The notes: a model not told the origin generated them from the sequence alone. 8,256 nucleotides of DNA from Bacteroidales bacterium (GCA_030643125.1 DAOWML010000082.1:1-8256); one strand, 5' to 3'; counted from the stretch's first letter, positions 1 to 7,297 are shown. A program made the numbers and translations.

Positions 1-440
1 ATAATACTGTTTCTCCAGCTTCAGGTAAAGTTTTATCAGGTGGTGTTGATGCCAATGCTTTACACAAACCAAAAAGATTCTTTGGTGCTGCCCGTAATAT
101 TGAAGAGGGTGGATCCCTTACAATTATTTCTACTGCTTTAACAGAAACAGGATCTAAAATGGACGAGGTTATCTTTGAAGAATTTAAAGGTACGGGTAAC
201 ATGGAATTGCAACTTGATCGTAAATTGTCTAATAAAAGAATTTATCCTGCTGTTGATATTACAGCATCAAGTACTCGTCGTGAAGATTTACTGTTAGATA
301 AGGCAATGTTGAATAAGATATGGGTTTTACGTAACTATTTAACTGATATGAATTCAATCGAAGCAATGGAGTTCCTTCGTGATAGATTATTAAAGACTAA
401 AACGAATGAAGAATTCATAATTTCAATGAATGCTGACTAA
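1..440 (+). CDS. rho: Transcription termination factor Rho, C-terminal part (5' end outside window)
   Basis: Only the last 145 codons are present. The frame is already open at base 3 and ends in TAA at 438-440. Rho is the hexameric RNA-dependent ATPase/translocase that terminates transcription in the cytoplasm. The visible part is the end of the RecA-like motor domain. Counting from the first complete codon, residues 11-23 match the Q-loop (GGVDANALHKP), followed by KRFFGAARNIEEGGSLTI. Residues 62-66 are the R-loop KGTGN, and Arg79 and Arg92 align with E. coli Arg353 and the arginine finger Arg366, with the same 13-residue spacing. The C-terminal helices (AMEFL, TKTNEEF) match the family to its usual end, so the protein is not truncated at the 3' side. 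An internal ATG at 159 is not the start, because strong Rho homology continues upstream of it. A terminator follows directly, so this is the last gene of its unit. Identification is near certain. Confidence 0.97.
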   Translation, partial: NTVSPASGKVLSGGVDANALHKPKRFFGAARNIEEGGSLTIISTALTETGSKMDEVIFEEFKGTGNMELQLDRKLSNKRIYPAVDITASSTRREDLLLDKAMLNKIWVLRNYLTDMNSIEAMEFLRDRLLKTKTNEEFIISMNAD

Positions 441-462
441 ATGTTTCACAACACATTATATG

Positions 463-491
463 AAAAATGCGGATTGATTTCCGCATTTTTT
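463..491 (+). terminator. Intrinsic terminator of rho
   Basis: A perfect 11-bp stem (AAAAATGCGGA at 463-473 pairing with TCCGCATTTTT at 480-490) encloses a 6-nt loop and runs into a T tract, 22 bases after the rho stop codon. The A-rich 5' arm and T-rich 3' arm make it potentially active on both strands, but only the plus-strand gene needs it here. Confidence 0.9.
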
Positions 492-594
492 GTTTGTGTA
501 TTAGAGAGATGCGTAGTTATTTAAAATTAGAATGAATAAGTTTATTATTAGCTTATTTTCGACTTCAAGAATATCATAAATGAGATTTTTGTTT

Positions 595-602
595 TATTTT
601 TG
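595..602 (+). promoter_or_regulatory. Candidate Bacteroidota-type -7 box for the PFOR gene
   Basis: TATTTTTG matches the Bacteroidota sigma-ABfr -7 consensus TAnnTTTG and lies 56 bases before the PFOR start codon, after the rho terminator. It would give a leader of about 50 nt. No convincing TTTG -33 element is seen about 19-21 bases upstream, so this is a half-supported call in T-rich DNA. The rest of 492-646 shows nothing else I can assign. Confidence 0.4.
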
Positions 603-646
603 TAGTTCCAAAAAACTAAAGTTAATTATCTTTTAATAAATAAATT

Positions 647-652
647 AAGGAG
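647..652 (+). promoter_or_regulatory. Strong Shine-Dalgarno sequence for the PFOR gene
   Basis: AAGGAG lies six bases before the ATG at 659, a nearly ideal match to the anti-SD sequence at good spacing. No comparable motif precedes the other starts visible in this window (4360, 7154, 7336, 7757). It fixes the PFOR start and suggests efficient initiation. Confidence 0.75.
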
Positions 653-658
653 TTTGAA

Positions 659-3600
659 ATGTTAAAAAATAAGAAATTTATAACCTGCGATGGTAACTAT
701 GCGGCTGCTCATGTAGCTTATATGTTTAGTGAAGTTGCAGCGATTTATCCGATTACACCATCTTCAACTATGGCAGAATATGTTGATGAGTGGGCTTCTT
801 ATGGACGTAAAAATATCTTTGGTGACCAGGTAAAAGTTGTTGAAATGCAGTCAGAAGGTGGTGCTTCAGGTGCTTTACATGGATCATTACAAGCTGGTGC
901 ATTAACTTCTACTTTTACTGCATCCCAGGGTTTATTATTAATGATTCCTAATATGTATAAAATTTCCGGTGAGTTATTGCCGGGAGTATTTCATGTGAGC
1001 GCAAGAAGTTTAGCAGCTCAGGCCCTTTCAATTTTTGGTGATCATAGTGATGTAATGTCTGTTCGTAATACAGGATTTGCTTTGTTAGCAACAGGTAGTG
1101 TTCAGGAAATAATGGATATTGCCGGTATTGCTCACCTTGCATCTATCAAATCAAGAATTCCATTTCTTCATTTCTTCGATGGTTTCAGAACTTCTCACGA
1201 AATTCAAAAAGTAGAATATTTTGAGAATGAAGATTTATCTAAATTTATAGATTATGATGCTCTACAAAAATTCAGAGATAATGCATTAAATCCTGAGCAT
1301 CCTGTAACTCGCGGTACAGCACAAAATCCTGATATTTATTTCCAGACTCGCGAGGCTATAAATAAATTTTACGATCCAATTCCTGATATGGTTGAAGAAT
1401 ATATGCAGGAAATAACCAAACTTACCGGCCGTGAATACCACCCGTTTACATACTATGGTTCAGAAAATGCTGAAAATATTATTGTTGCTATGGGATCTGT
1501 TACTTCAACAATCAAAGAAGTAATTGATTACAAATTAGCACAAGGAGAAAAAGTTGGCTTAATTACTGTTCACTTATACAGACCATTTTCAGAAAAATAT
1601 TTCAGAAAAGTTCTTCCTAAATCAGTAAAACGTATTATTGTTTTAGACAGAACAAAAGAACCTGGAGCAAACGGAGAACCTCTATATCTTGATATCAGAG
1701 AATTATTCTATGGAAAAGAAAATGCTCCAATAGTTGTTGGTGGACGTTATGGATTAAGTTCAAAAGATACTACTCCTGCTCAAATTATTTCTGTGTATGA
1801 TAATTTGAATTTACCGGAACCAAAAAATCATTTTACATTAGGTATTGTAGATGATGTTAAATTTACCTCTTTACCATTGTTACCTGAAATTAGTGTAGTG
1901 CCTAAAGGTACTTTCGAAGGTAAATTTTATGGTTTAGGTTCTGACGGAACAGTGGGAGCAAATAAAAACTCAATAAAAATCATCGGTGATTCAACTGATA
2001 AATATGCTCAGGCATACTTTGCTTACGATTCAAAAAAATCAGGTGGTATTACTGTTTCACATTTACGTTTTGGCGATAGCCCGATTCGTTCACCATATTT
2101 AGTTGGTACTCCTGACTTTGTTGCATGTCATGTTCCTGCATATCTTAATAAATATGATATGTTAAAAGGAATTAAACAAGGTGGTACTTTTTTATTAAAT
2201 AGTACCTGGAGTGCTGAAGAAACTAAAAATCATTTCCCTGATGAAATGAAGAAAACTTTAGCAGAAAAAGAGATTAAATGTTACATAATAAATGCAACAA
2301 AAATTGCTGAAGAAATTGGTCTGGGTAACAGAACAAATACTATTATGCAATCTGCTTTCTTTAAAATTTCAAATGTAATTCCTTACGATAGTGCAGTTGA
2401 AGAAATGAAGAAAGCAATTGTTAAAACCTTTGGCAAAAAAGGTGAAGATATTGTAAATATGAATAAAGCTGCTGTTGAGCGTGGAGGTGATGCTGAAGAA
2501 GTTATTATTCCTGCTGAATGGAAAAACATTGAAATTAAAGCAAAAACAGACGATAGAAATATTCCTGATTTTATAAAGAATATTGCTGAACCAATTAATG
2601 CTCAAAAGGGAGATGATCTTCCTGTAAGTGCATTTGTTGGAAGAGAAGACGGAACTTTCCCTGCAGGTACAACTGCTTATGAAAAACGTGGTGTTGCTGT
2701 AACTGTTCCTGAATGGATCGCTGATAATTGTATTCAGTGTAACCAGTGTGCTTATGTTTGTCCTCATGCAGCAATAAGACCATTCTTATTAACTGATGAA
2801 GAATTGGAGAATGCACCTAAGGGAACCGAAGCAATTCAGGGAACTGGTGGTACTAAAGAATATAAATTCAAAATTCAGATTAGTCCTCTTGATTGTACAG
2901 GTTGTGGTAATTGTGCTGATGTTTGTCCATCTAAAGAAAAAGCTTTAGTGATGAAGCCTCTTGATTCACAAATGGTTGAGGCTGAACGTTGGGATTATAT
3001 GCATAACAAGGTTGGTTATAAAGATACTGTTCTTCCAAAAGAGAAGAGTGTTAAGAATAGCCAGTTTGCTCAGCCATTATTTGAGTTTAGTGGTGCATGT
3101 GCCGGTTGCGGTGAAACGCCATACATTAAAGCGATTACACAATTATTTGGTGATCGAATGATGGTAGCTAATGCAACAGGATGTTCATCAATTTATGGTG
3201 GTTCTGCTCCTTCTACTCCGTATTGTACAAATAGTGAAGGGAAAGGTCCTGCATGGGCTAATTCATTATTCGAAGACAATGCTGAATATGGATTAGGAAT
3301 GCATATAGGTATTGAAAAACTTCGTACTAGAATTGCTGAAAAAATGAATGCTTCGATGAATGAGGTTTCTGCTGATACTCAAGCTGCATTTAAAGAATGG
3401 ATTGAGAAGATGTACGATGCTGAAGGCTCAAAAATAGCATCCGCAAAAGTTGTTAAAGTTTGTAAGAAAGAAAATAATCAAATAGCAAAAGAGATCTTAT
3501 CATTAGAACAATATCTTATTAAGAAATCTGCCTGGATATTTGGTGGTGATGGTTGGGCTTATGATATTGGATACGGAGGATTAGATCATGTATTGGCTAC

Positions 3601-4174
3601 CGGTGAGGATGTAAACGTTCTTGTACTTGATACAGAAGTATATTCTAATACAGGAGGTCAGGCGTCTAAAGCTACTCCGGTTGGTGCTGTTGCTAAATTT
3701 GCAGCTGCCGGAATGAGATTACGTAAAAAGGATCTTGGAATCATGGCAATGTCTTACGGACATGTTTATGTTGCGCAAGTTGCTATGGGTGCCAGCCAAA
3801 ATCAATATTTTAAAGCACTTAAAGAAGCTGAAGCTTATCCCGGACCATCGTTAATTATAGCTTATTCTCCATGTATTAACCATGGATTAAGATTAGGAAT
3901 GGGTAAAACTCAACTAGAAACAAAATTAGCTGTTGAAGCTGGTTATTGGCATAATTACCGATATAATCCATTATTGGAGGCAGAAGGTAAAAATCCTTTT
4001 CAACTTGATTCTAAAGAACCGGACTGGAACAAGTTTCAGGAATTTCTTAAGGGTGAAGTTCGTTATACTTCATTAAAGAAATCATTTCCTGAAGTTGCAG
4101 ACAATTTGTTTAAACAAGCAGAGGAAGACGCAAAATGGAGATACAATAATTATAAAAGGTTAGCTTCTAATTAA
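659..4174 (+). CDS. nifJ: Pyruvate:ferredoxin (flavodoxin) oxidoreductase, single-chain
   Basis: This enzyme catalyses pyruvate + CoA + 2 oxidised ferredoxin to acetyl-CoA + CO2 + 2 reduced ferredoxin, reversibly, in the cytoplasm. The 1171 residues carry the full single-chain domain order. The pyruvate-binding N-terminal domain has YPITPSS at 30-36 and a conserved Arg near 116. A transketolase-C-like domain covers about 260-410. The gamma domain covers about 420-620 (GLGSDGTVGANK at 425-436). Two ferredoxin-like 4Fe-4S motifs follow (Cys691/694/697/701 and Cys746/749/752/756). The TPP domain has GDGWAYDIG at 963-971 and SNTGGQASKATPVG from 996. The proximal cluster ligands Cys814, 817, 842 and 1072 are all present, so it looks fully active. 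It ends before the roughly 60-residue C-terminal extension that shields the Desulfovibrio africanus enzyme from oxygen. The ATG at 659 follows a good Shine-Dalgarno sequence. It appears to be monocistronic, with a terminator 20 bases after the stop. Confidence 0.98.
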   Translation: MLKNKKFITCDGNYAAAHVAYMFSEVAAIYPITPSSTMAEYVDEWASYGRKNIFGDQVKVVEMQSEGGASGALHGSLQAGALTSTFTASQGLLLMIPNMYKISGELLPGVFHVSARSLAAQALSIFGDHSDVMSVRNTGFALLATGSVQEIMDIAGIAHLASIKSRIPFLHFFDGFRTSHEIQKVEYFENEDLSKFIDYDALQKFRDNALNPEHPVTRGTAQNPDIYFQTREAINKFYDPIPDMVEEYMQEITKLTGREYHPFTYYGSENAENIIVAMGSVTSTIKEVIDYKLAQGEKVGLITVHLYRPFSEKYFRKVLPKSVKRIIVLDRTKEPGANGEPLYLDIRELFYGKENAPIVVGGRYGLSSKDTTPAQIISVYDNLNLPEPKNHFTLGIVDDVKFTSLPLLPEISVVPKGTFEGKFYGLGSDGTVGANKNSIKIIGDSTDKYAQAYFAYDSKKSGGITVSHLRFGDSPIRSPYLVGTPDFVACHVPAYLNKYDMLKGIKQGGTFLLNSTWSAEETKNHFPDEMKKTLAEKEIKCYIINATKIAEEIGLGNRTNTIMQSAFFKISNVIPYDSAVEEMKKAIVKTFGKKGEDIVNMNKAAVERGGDAEEVIIPAEWKNIEIKAKTDDRNIPDFIKNIAEPINAQKGDDLPVSAFVGREDGTFPAGTTAYEKRGVAVTVPEWIADNCIQCNQCAYVCPHAAIRPFLLTDEELENAPKGTEAIQGTGGTKEYKFKIQISPLDCTGCGNCADVCPSKEKALVMKPLDSQMVEAERWDYMHNKVGYKDTVLPKEKSVKNSQFAQPLFEFSGACAGCGETPYIKAITQLFGDRMMVANATGCSSIYGGSAPSTPYCTNSEGKGPAWANSLFEDNAEYGLGMHIGIEKLRTRIAEKMNASMNEVSADTQAAFKEWIEKMYDAEGSKIASAKVVKVCKKENNQIAKEILSLEQYLIKKSAWIFGGDGWAYDIGYGGLDHVLATGEDVNVLVLDTEVYSNTGGQASKATPVGAVAKFAAAGMRLRKKDLGIMAMSYGHVYVAQVAMGASQNQYFKALKEAEAYPGPSLIIAYSPCINHGLRLGMGKTQLETKLAVEAGYWHNYRYNPLLEAEGKNPFQLDSKEPDWNKFQEFLKGEVRYTSLKKSFPEVADNLFKQAEEDAKWRYNNYKRLASN

Positions 4175-4193
4175 GATTATATAACTTTGATAG

Positions 4194-4221
4194 AAAAGCA
4201 GGATTTATCCTGCTTTTTTTT
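4194..4221 (+). terminator. Intrinsic terminator of the PFOR gene
   Basis: A perfect 10-bp stem (AAAAGCAGGA at 4194-4203 with TCCTGCTTTT at 4208-4217) closed by a TTTA tetraloop is followed by further T residues, 20 bases after the PFOR stop. It should largely separate PFOR from the flavoprotein gene downstream, although read-through is possible. Confidence 0.9.
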
Positions 4222-4359
4222 GTGCAAAAGTTTGTATTGTGGTGTATTTAATTTTTATTTAAGTAAAATGAAGAATTATTAAACAATAATTGAACTAAAA
4301 ATTCAAAATTTTGTTATACACAATAAAGTATTACAAATTAAACTAAAACCCAAAATCGT

Positions 4360-5376
4360 ATGGCAGACTTAAGTACAACCTATATGGGACTAAAACTAAA
4401 GAATCCCATTATTGCCGGTTCTTCGAACCTTGCTTTAGATATTAGAAATATTAAAGCAATGGAAGAAGCTGGTGTTGGAGCAATTGTTTATAAATCTCTT
4501 TTTGAAGAACAAGTTAATTTTGAATCAGCTGATTTTGATGAAGATTTAATTGCCTATAATGACCGTCATGCAGAAATGATCAAATTGTATCCGGAAATGC
4601 AACATGCCGGACCTAGAGACTTTTTAACACAACTTAAAAAGATTAAGGAAAACACGACTGTTCCTCTTATTGCAAGTATAAATGCTATTCATGAAGAAAC
4701 TTGGGTTGAATATGCAAAATTGATAGAAGAAACCGGTGTTGATGGTTTAGAAATTAATTTATATAAGTTGCCAAAGAAATTTGAAGATACCGGACAAAGT
4801 CACGAAAAACGTAAAATTGATATTATAAAGGCAGTAAAAAAAGCTGTAAAAATTCCTGTTGGAGTAAAATTAAGTTCATTTTATAGCAGCCTTCTTAATT
4901 TCATTTCTGAGATTGATAATACTGGAGTAGATAGTTTTATTTTATTTAATAGAATGTTCGAACCTGAAATTGATATTAATGCGGAAAAGCCATTATTTCC
5001 ATTTAACCTTAGTCATAAAGGGGATCATCGATTACCTTTAAGATATGCAGGTTTATTATATGGAAATATAAAAGCAGATATTTGTAGCTCATCCGGAATT
5101 TTCGATGGTGAAGACGCAATAAAAATGTTGCTTGCAGGAGCTAATGCCGTACAAGTGGTAAGCACTTTATATAAAAACAAAATTGGACAAATAGCTAAAA
5201 TTCTGGAACAAATGGAAGAGTGGATGGATAAAAAGGGTTATAAAACTTTAGATGATTTCAGGGGGAAACTTTCACGAAAGAACTGCAAAGATCCTTTTAT
5301 TTACCTGCGTGCTCAATATGTTGATATTCTCTTAAATAATTCCGATAAACTATTAAAAAAATATCCTGTGATATAG
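4360..5376 (+). CDS. Dihydroorotate dehydrogenase-like FMN flavoprotein, substrate uncertain
   Basis: This is a 338-residue TIM-barrel protein of the DHODH-like family, close in length to class 1 DHODH (about 311). Homology is visible at KNPIIAGSS (14-22), the FMN/substrate Lys45 in YKS, GVKLSS with Lys170, the phosphate-binding segment SSSGI...AGANAVQVVSTLY (243-271), and the C-terminal KGYKTLDDFRGKL (292-304), which closely resembles the Lactococcus DHODA end. The orotate site is different. The class 1 motif NLSCPN, with its catalytic Cys, reads NLYKLP (133-138), which puts Lys at the Cys position and Pro at the second Asn. The NSMGLPN loop is not recognisable. FMN binding is likely, but pyrimidine synthesis is doubtful. 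ATG at 4360 is chosen because MADLSTTYMGLKLKNP aligns with the family N-terminus; there is no Shine-Dalgarno sequence. It follows PFOR on the same strand after a terminator and a 185-base gap. Such genes sit beside nifJ in other bacteria as I recall, so a PFOR-linked role is an inference. Confidence 0.85.
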   Translation: MADLSTTYMGLKLKNPIIAGSSNLALDIRNIKAMEEAGVGAIVYKSLFEEQVNFESADFDEDLIAYNDRHAEMIKLYPEMQHAGPRDFLTQLKKIKENTTVPLIASINAIHEETWVEYAKLIEETGVDGLEINLYKLPKKFEDTGQSHEKRKIDIIKAVKKAVKIPVGVKLSSFYSSLLNFISEIDNTGVDSFILFNRMFEPEIDINAEKPLFPFNLSHKGDHRLPLRYAGLLYGNIKADICSSSGIFDGEDAIKMLLAGANAVQVVSTLYKNKIGQIAKILEQMEEWMDKKGYKTLDDFRGKLSRKNCKDPFIYLRAQYVDILLNNSDKLLKKYPVI

Positions 5377-5382
5377 TATTTT

Positions 5383-5410
5383 AAAAAGGGTAGCTTTAGC
5401 TACTCTTTTT
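5383..5410. terminator. Bidirectional terminator between convergent genes
   Basis: A 12-bp stem (5383-5394 with 5399-5410, one G-U type pair, TTTA loop) has A-rich and T-rich flanks. It begins 7 bases after the stop of the flavoprotein gene. Its right arm overlaps the first two plus-strand bases (5409-5410) of the minus-strand gene's stop triplet. It can serve both transcripts: the T tract on the plus strand is 5406-5410, and the A tract 5383-5387 reads as T on the minus strand. Confidence 0.85.
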
Positions 5411-7154
5411 ATTTCAACCTCACAATTACATCACCTTTTGAAACCATATCTCCGTGTTTAAAGAATATTTCATCAACTTCACCATCGTATTCTGAGATTA
5501 TTTCATCGTATGTATAATTGGTTTCAATATAGCATATTCGCTGTCCTTTTTTTACCTGATTGCCCAGTTCAACAGCCTGTTCCTCAATAAAGTAATTAAG
5601 ATTATAAAAAATCCTTCCCATGTAAGGTGAAAAAATATCTTTTTTATTAGGGTCAGCTTTAACATGTTCAGCACCTACTGCAGGTTTTTTAGCTTCTTCT
5701 CTTAATTTTTGAATTTCATCGTTAAATCTTTTTTTAGCTAAACCGGATTTAAAATCACGATATTGACGCTCGTGCATTGCAAATTCAAATAATTCTTCAT
5801 CATCATCTCCTAATTCCCATCCATTTTCTTCCATTTCTTTTCTATATTTATCAAGTTCGTCCGGATAGTTATCTTGTGGTACTCCTGTATAGAATTCTTT
5901 CCCAAGATTATTTGCAATTTCAATAATTTTTGGATTCAGTTTTCCGGGTAACTTACCGGCTTTACCAATAATCATATCCCAGGCATTATTGTCAATTATT
6001 GCAAATTTATCTTTACCTTGTATTTCCTGCATTACATTAAGTAAGGCAATATTTTTTACATACTGACTAAACGGTGTTACGAGAGGTGGATTTCCCAGCT
6101 TTGGCCAAATCTCAATTACTTCATCAAATAATTTAACCAGTAAATCATCTTCTGTTAATTTTTCTTTTCCTTGTGCTTCAAGTGTTTGGTTTAATCCCTG
6201 ATGTACTTCTTTTAGATCTGCCATCATGCTCCCCATCATTCCTCCGGGTAATCCAGCTTGTACAAGTAAAGATGACATATATCTATTTTTAGGATTTATA
6301 AAATACCCTAAAAAATCATCCATAAATTCCTGATTTAAAGCTCTTGCTTTCATATAAGCTTTCATGTTTATTTCAGGAACTATAAATCCGGCATCTTTAA
6401 GCATTGCTTGAATAGTAATTACATCAGGATGAACCATACCCCAAGATAAGGGCTCCATTGCAACATCTATATAATCAACTCCAGCTTTTGCAACTTCTAA
6501 CATGGATGCAACAGAAAATCCTGGCCCGGAGTGACCATGATATTGTACTAATATCTGTGGATATTTTTTCTTAATCTCACTTACTAGTTTCCCAAGCGTA
6601 ACAGGACGGCCAACACCGGCCATATCTTTCAAACAAATTTCATCAGTACCGTACTCAACTACTTTATCCACAACACCCATAAAGTATTCAATGGTATGTA
6701 TATCGGAATGTGTTATACTTAAAGTAGCTTGTGAAATCATTCCTGCATCCTTTGCATATTTTATTGAAAGTTCCAGGTTTCGGTGATCATTTAAACCACA
6801 AAACGAACGGGCAATATCAACTCCTTGTGCTTTTTTTACTTTAAACATTAATCTGCGCACATCGGCAGGTACTGGAAACATCCTTATCCCATTCAGTGCT
6901 CTTTCGAGCATGTGAGTCTCAATACCAACTTCATTAAATGGTTTAGTCCATTCTCTTATTGCTTTATTCGGATTTTCGCCATATAATAAATTAACTTGCT
7001 CAAAAGCTCCACCGTTTGTTTCTATTCTCGAAAAACAACCCATGTCAATAATTACCGGAGCAATTTTTTTTAACTGATCAACTCTTGGAACATACTTACC
7101 GGATGATTGCCACATATCCCGATATACTAAACTAAATTTAATTTCTTTACCCAT
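5409..7154 (-). CDS. Divergent oxaloacetate decarboxylase alpha / pyruvate carboxylase B-like protein without biotinyl lysine
   Basis: The 581 residues have the architecture of OadA/PycB. A carboxyltransferase TIM barrel covers about 5-300, the conserved PYC/OADA domain about 300-425 (PPLVTPFSQYVKN at 356-368), a charged acidic linker about 430-505, and a biotinyl/lipoyl-type hammerhead domain 507-581. The metal site is kept: RDxxQS with Asp13, Lys176 in CLKDMAG (normally carboxylated), and His206/His208. Arg85, Arg116 and LND (121-123) also match the family. However, the canonical EAMKM motif is ETNYT (544-548), so the biotin-accepting Lys is Tyr547. PGGMxSN reads PGGMMGSM (303-310), TSQP reads SWGM (237-240), and the residues after HxH are SGPG instead of the usual xTSG/xTTG. 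The fold and metal binding are well supported; a normal biotin-dependent reaction is not. The substrate could still be a 2-oxo acid. The ATG at 7154 has no Shine-Dalgarno sequence. The gene is divergent from ruvX and convergent with the flavoprotein gene. Annotation pipelines would probably call it pyruvate carboxylase subunit B. Confidence 0.88.
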   Translation of the reverse strand: MGKEIKFSLVYRDMWQSSGKYVPRVDQLKKIAPVIIDMGCFSRIETNGGAFEQVNLLYGENPNKAIREWTKPFNEVGIETHMLERALNGIRMFPVPADVRRLMFKVKKAQGVDIARSFCGLNDHRNLELSIKYAKDAGMISQATLSITHSDIHTIEYFMGVVDKVVEYGTDEICLKDMAGVGRPVTLGKLVSEIKKKYPQILVQYHGHSGPGFSVASMLEVAKAGVDYIDVAMEPLSWGMVHPDVITIQAMLKDAGFIVPEINMKAYMKARALNQEFMDDFLGYFINPKNRYMSSLLVQAGLPGGMMGSMMADLKEVHQGLNQTLEAQGKEKLTEDDLLVKLFDEVIEIWPKLGNPPLVTPFSQYVKNIALLNVMQEIQGKDKFAIIDNNAWDMIIGKAGKLPGKLNPKIIEIANNLGKEFYTGVPQDNYPDELDKYRKEMEENGWELGDDDEELFEFAMHERQYRDFKSGLAKKRFNDEIQKLREEAKKPAVGAEHVKADPNKKDIFSPYMGRIFYNLNYFIEEQAVELGNQVKKGQRICYIETNYTYDEIISEYDGEVDEIFFKHGDMVSKGDVIVRLK

Positions 7155-7273
7155 AACAGTTTAATAAAAATAAGTTAATATTCAGATGTGTTTACCTGAT
7201 ATTTAGAATTTAAAACTAAAATAGCAAGTTAATAAAATAGCTGAAATAATAAAACTAATGTTTAAATGTATTT

Positions 7274-7297
7274 TTTTGTGATTTTAATATCACAAAA
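7274..7297. promoter_or_regulatory. 9+9 bp inverted repeat, candidate operator upstream of ruvX
   Basis: TTTTGTGAT at 7274-7282 and its exact reverse complement ATCACAAAA at 7289-7297 flank a 6-nt spacer. The core TGTGA...TCACA resembles CRP/FNR-family half-sites but is separated by 8 bases, not the CRP-typical 6. It ends four bases before the ruvX -7 box and covers the -33 area, a position suited to a repressor or a proximal activator. It could also act on the divergent minus-strand gene 120 bases away. Confidence 0.45.

Noticed and set aside
159..440. A 93-codon ORF starting at an internal ATG as a stand-alone small protein.
   Set aside because: Rho homology runs continuously from base 3 through this ATG, so it is the end of the partial rho gene.
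948..3161. Several open frames of 60-130 codons inside the PFOR gene: antisense at 948-1142, 2369-2767 and 2595-2816, and sense in another frame at 2961-3161.
   Set aside because: They are fully contained in a well-supported conserved gene, have low-complexity or motif-free translations, and resemble no known protein. They are shadows of PFOR codon usage.
4182..4189. TAACTTTG, matching the TAnnTTTG -7 consensus, as a promoter for the flavoprotein gene.
   Set aside because: Its transcription start would fall at or inside the PFOR terminator hairpin, and no good -33 element precedes it. It is probably a chance match.
4231..4263. TTTG at 4231-4234 followed by TATTTAAG at 4256-4263 as the flavoprotein promoter.
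   Set aside because: The -7-like box departs from TAnnTTTG at two positions in AT-rich DNA, so it is too weak to list as a feature. No better promoter was found in 4222-4359.
4274..4291. Inverted repeat AATTATT-N4-AATAATT upstream of the flavoprotein gene.
   Set aside because: It is composed only of A and T in an A/T-dominated spacer, so a chance palindrome is likely.
5409..7154. The minus-strand protein as a lipoyl-domain enzyme (lipoyl lysine in place of biotin).
   Set aside because: The hairpin ETNYT has no lysine at the modification position, so neither biotin nor lipoate can be attached in the standard way.
7172..7234. Direct repeat AAGTTAATA (7172-7180 and 7226-7234) and a weak minus-strand TTG-N19-TAAATATC promoter candidate for the carboxyltransferase-like gene.
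   Set aside because: The repeat is short and AT-rich, and the promoter candidate has two mismatches in its -7 box. Neither is strong enough without comparative data.
7274..7297. Calling the inverted repeat a genuine CRP site.
   Set aside because: The gap between TGTGA and TCACA is 8 bases and not 6, so a CRP assignment is not justified. It is kept only as an unassigned candidate operator.
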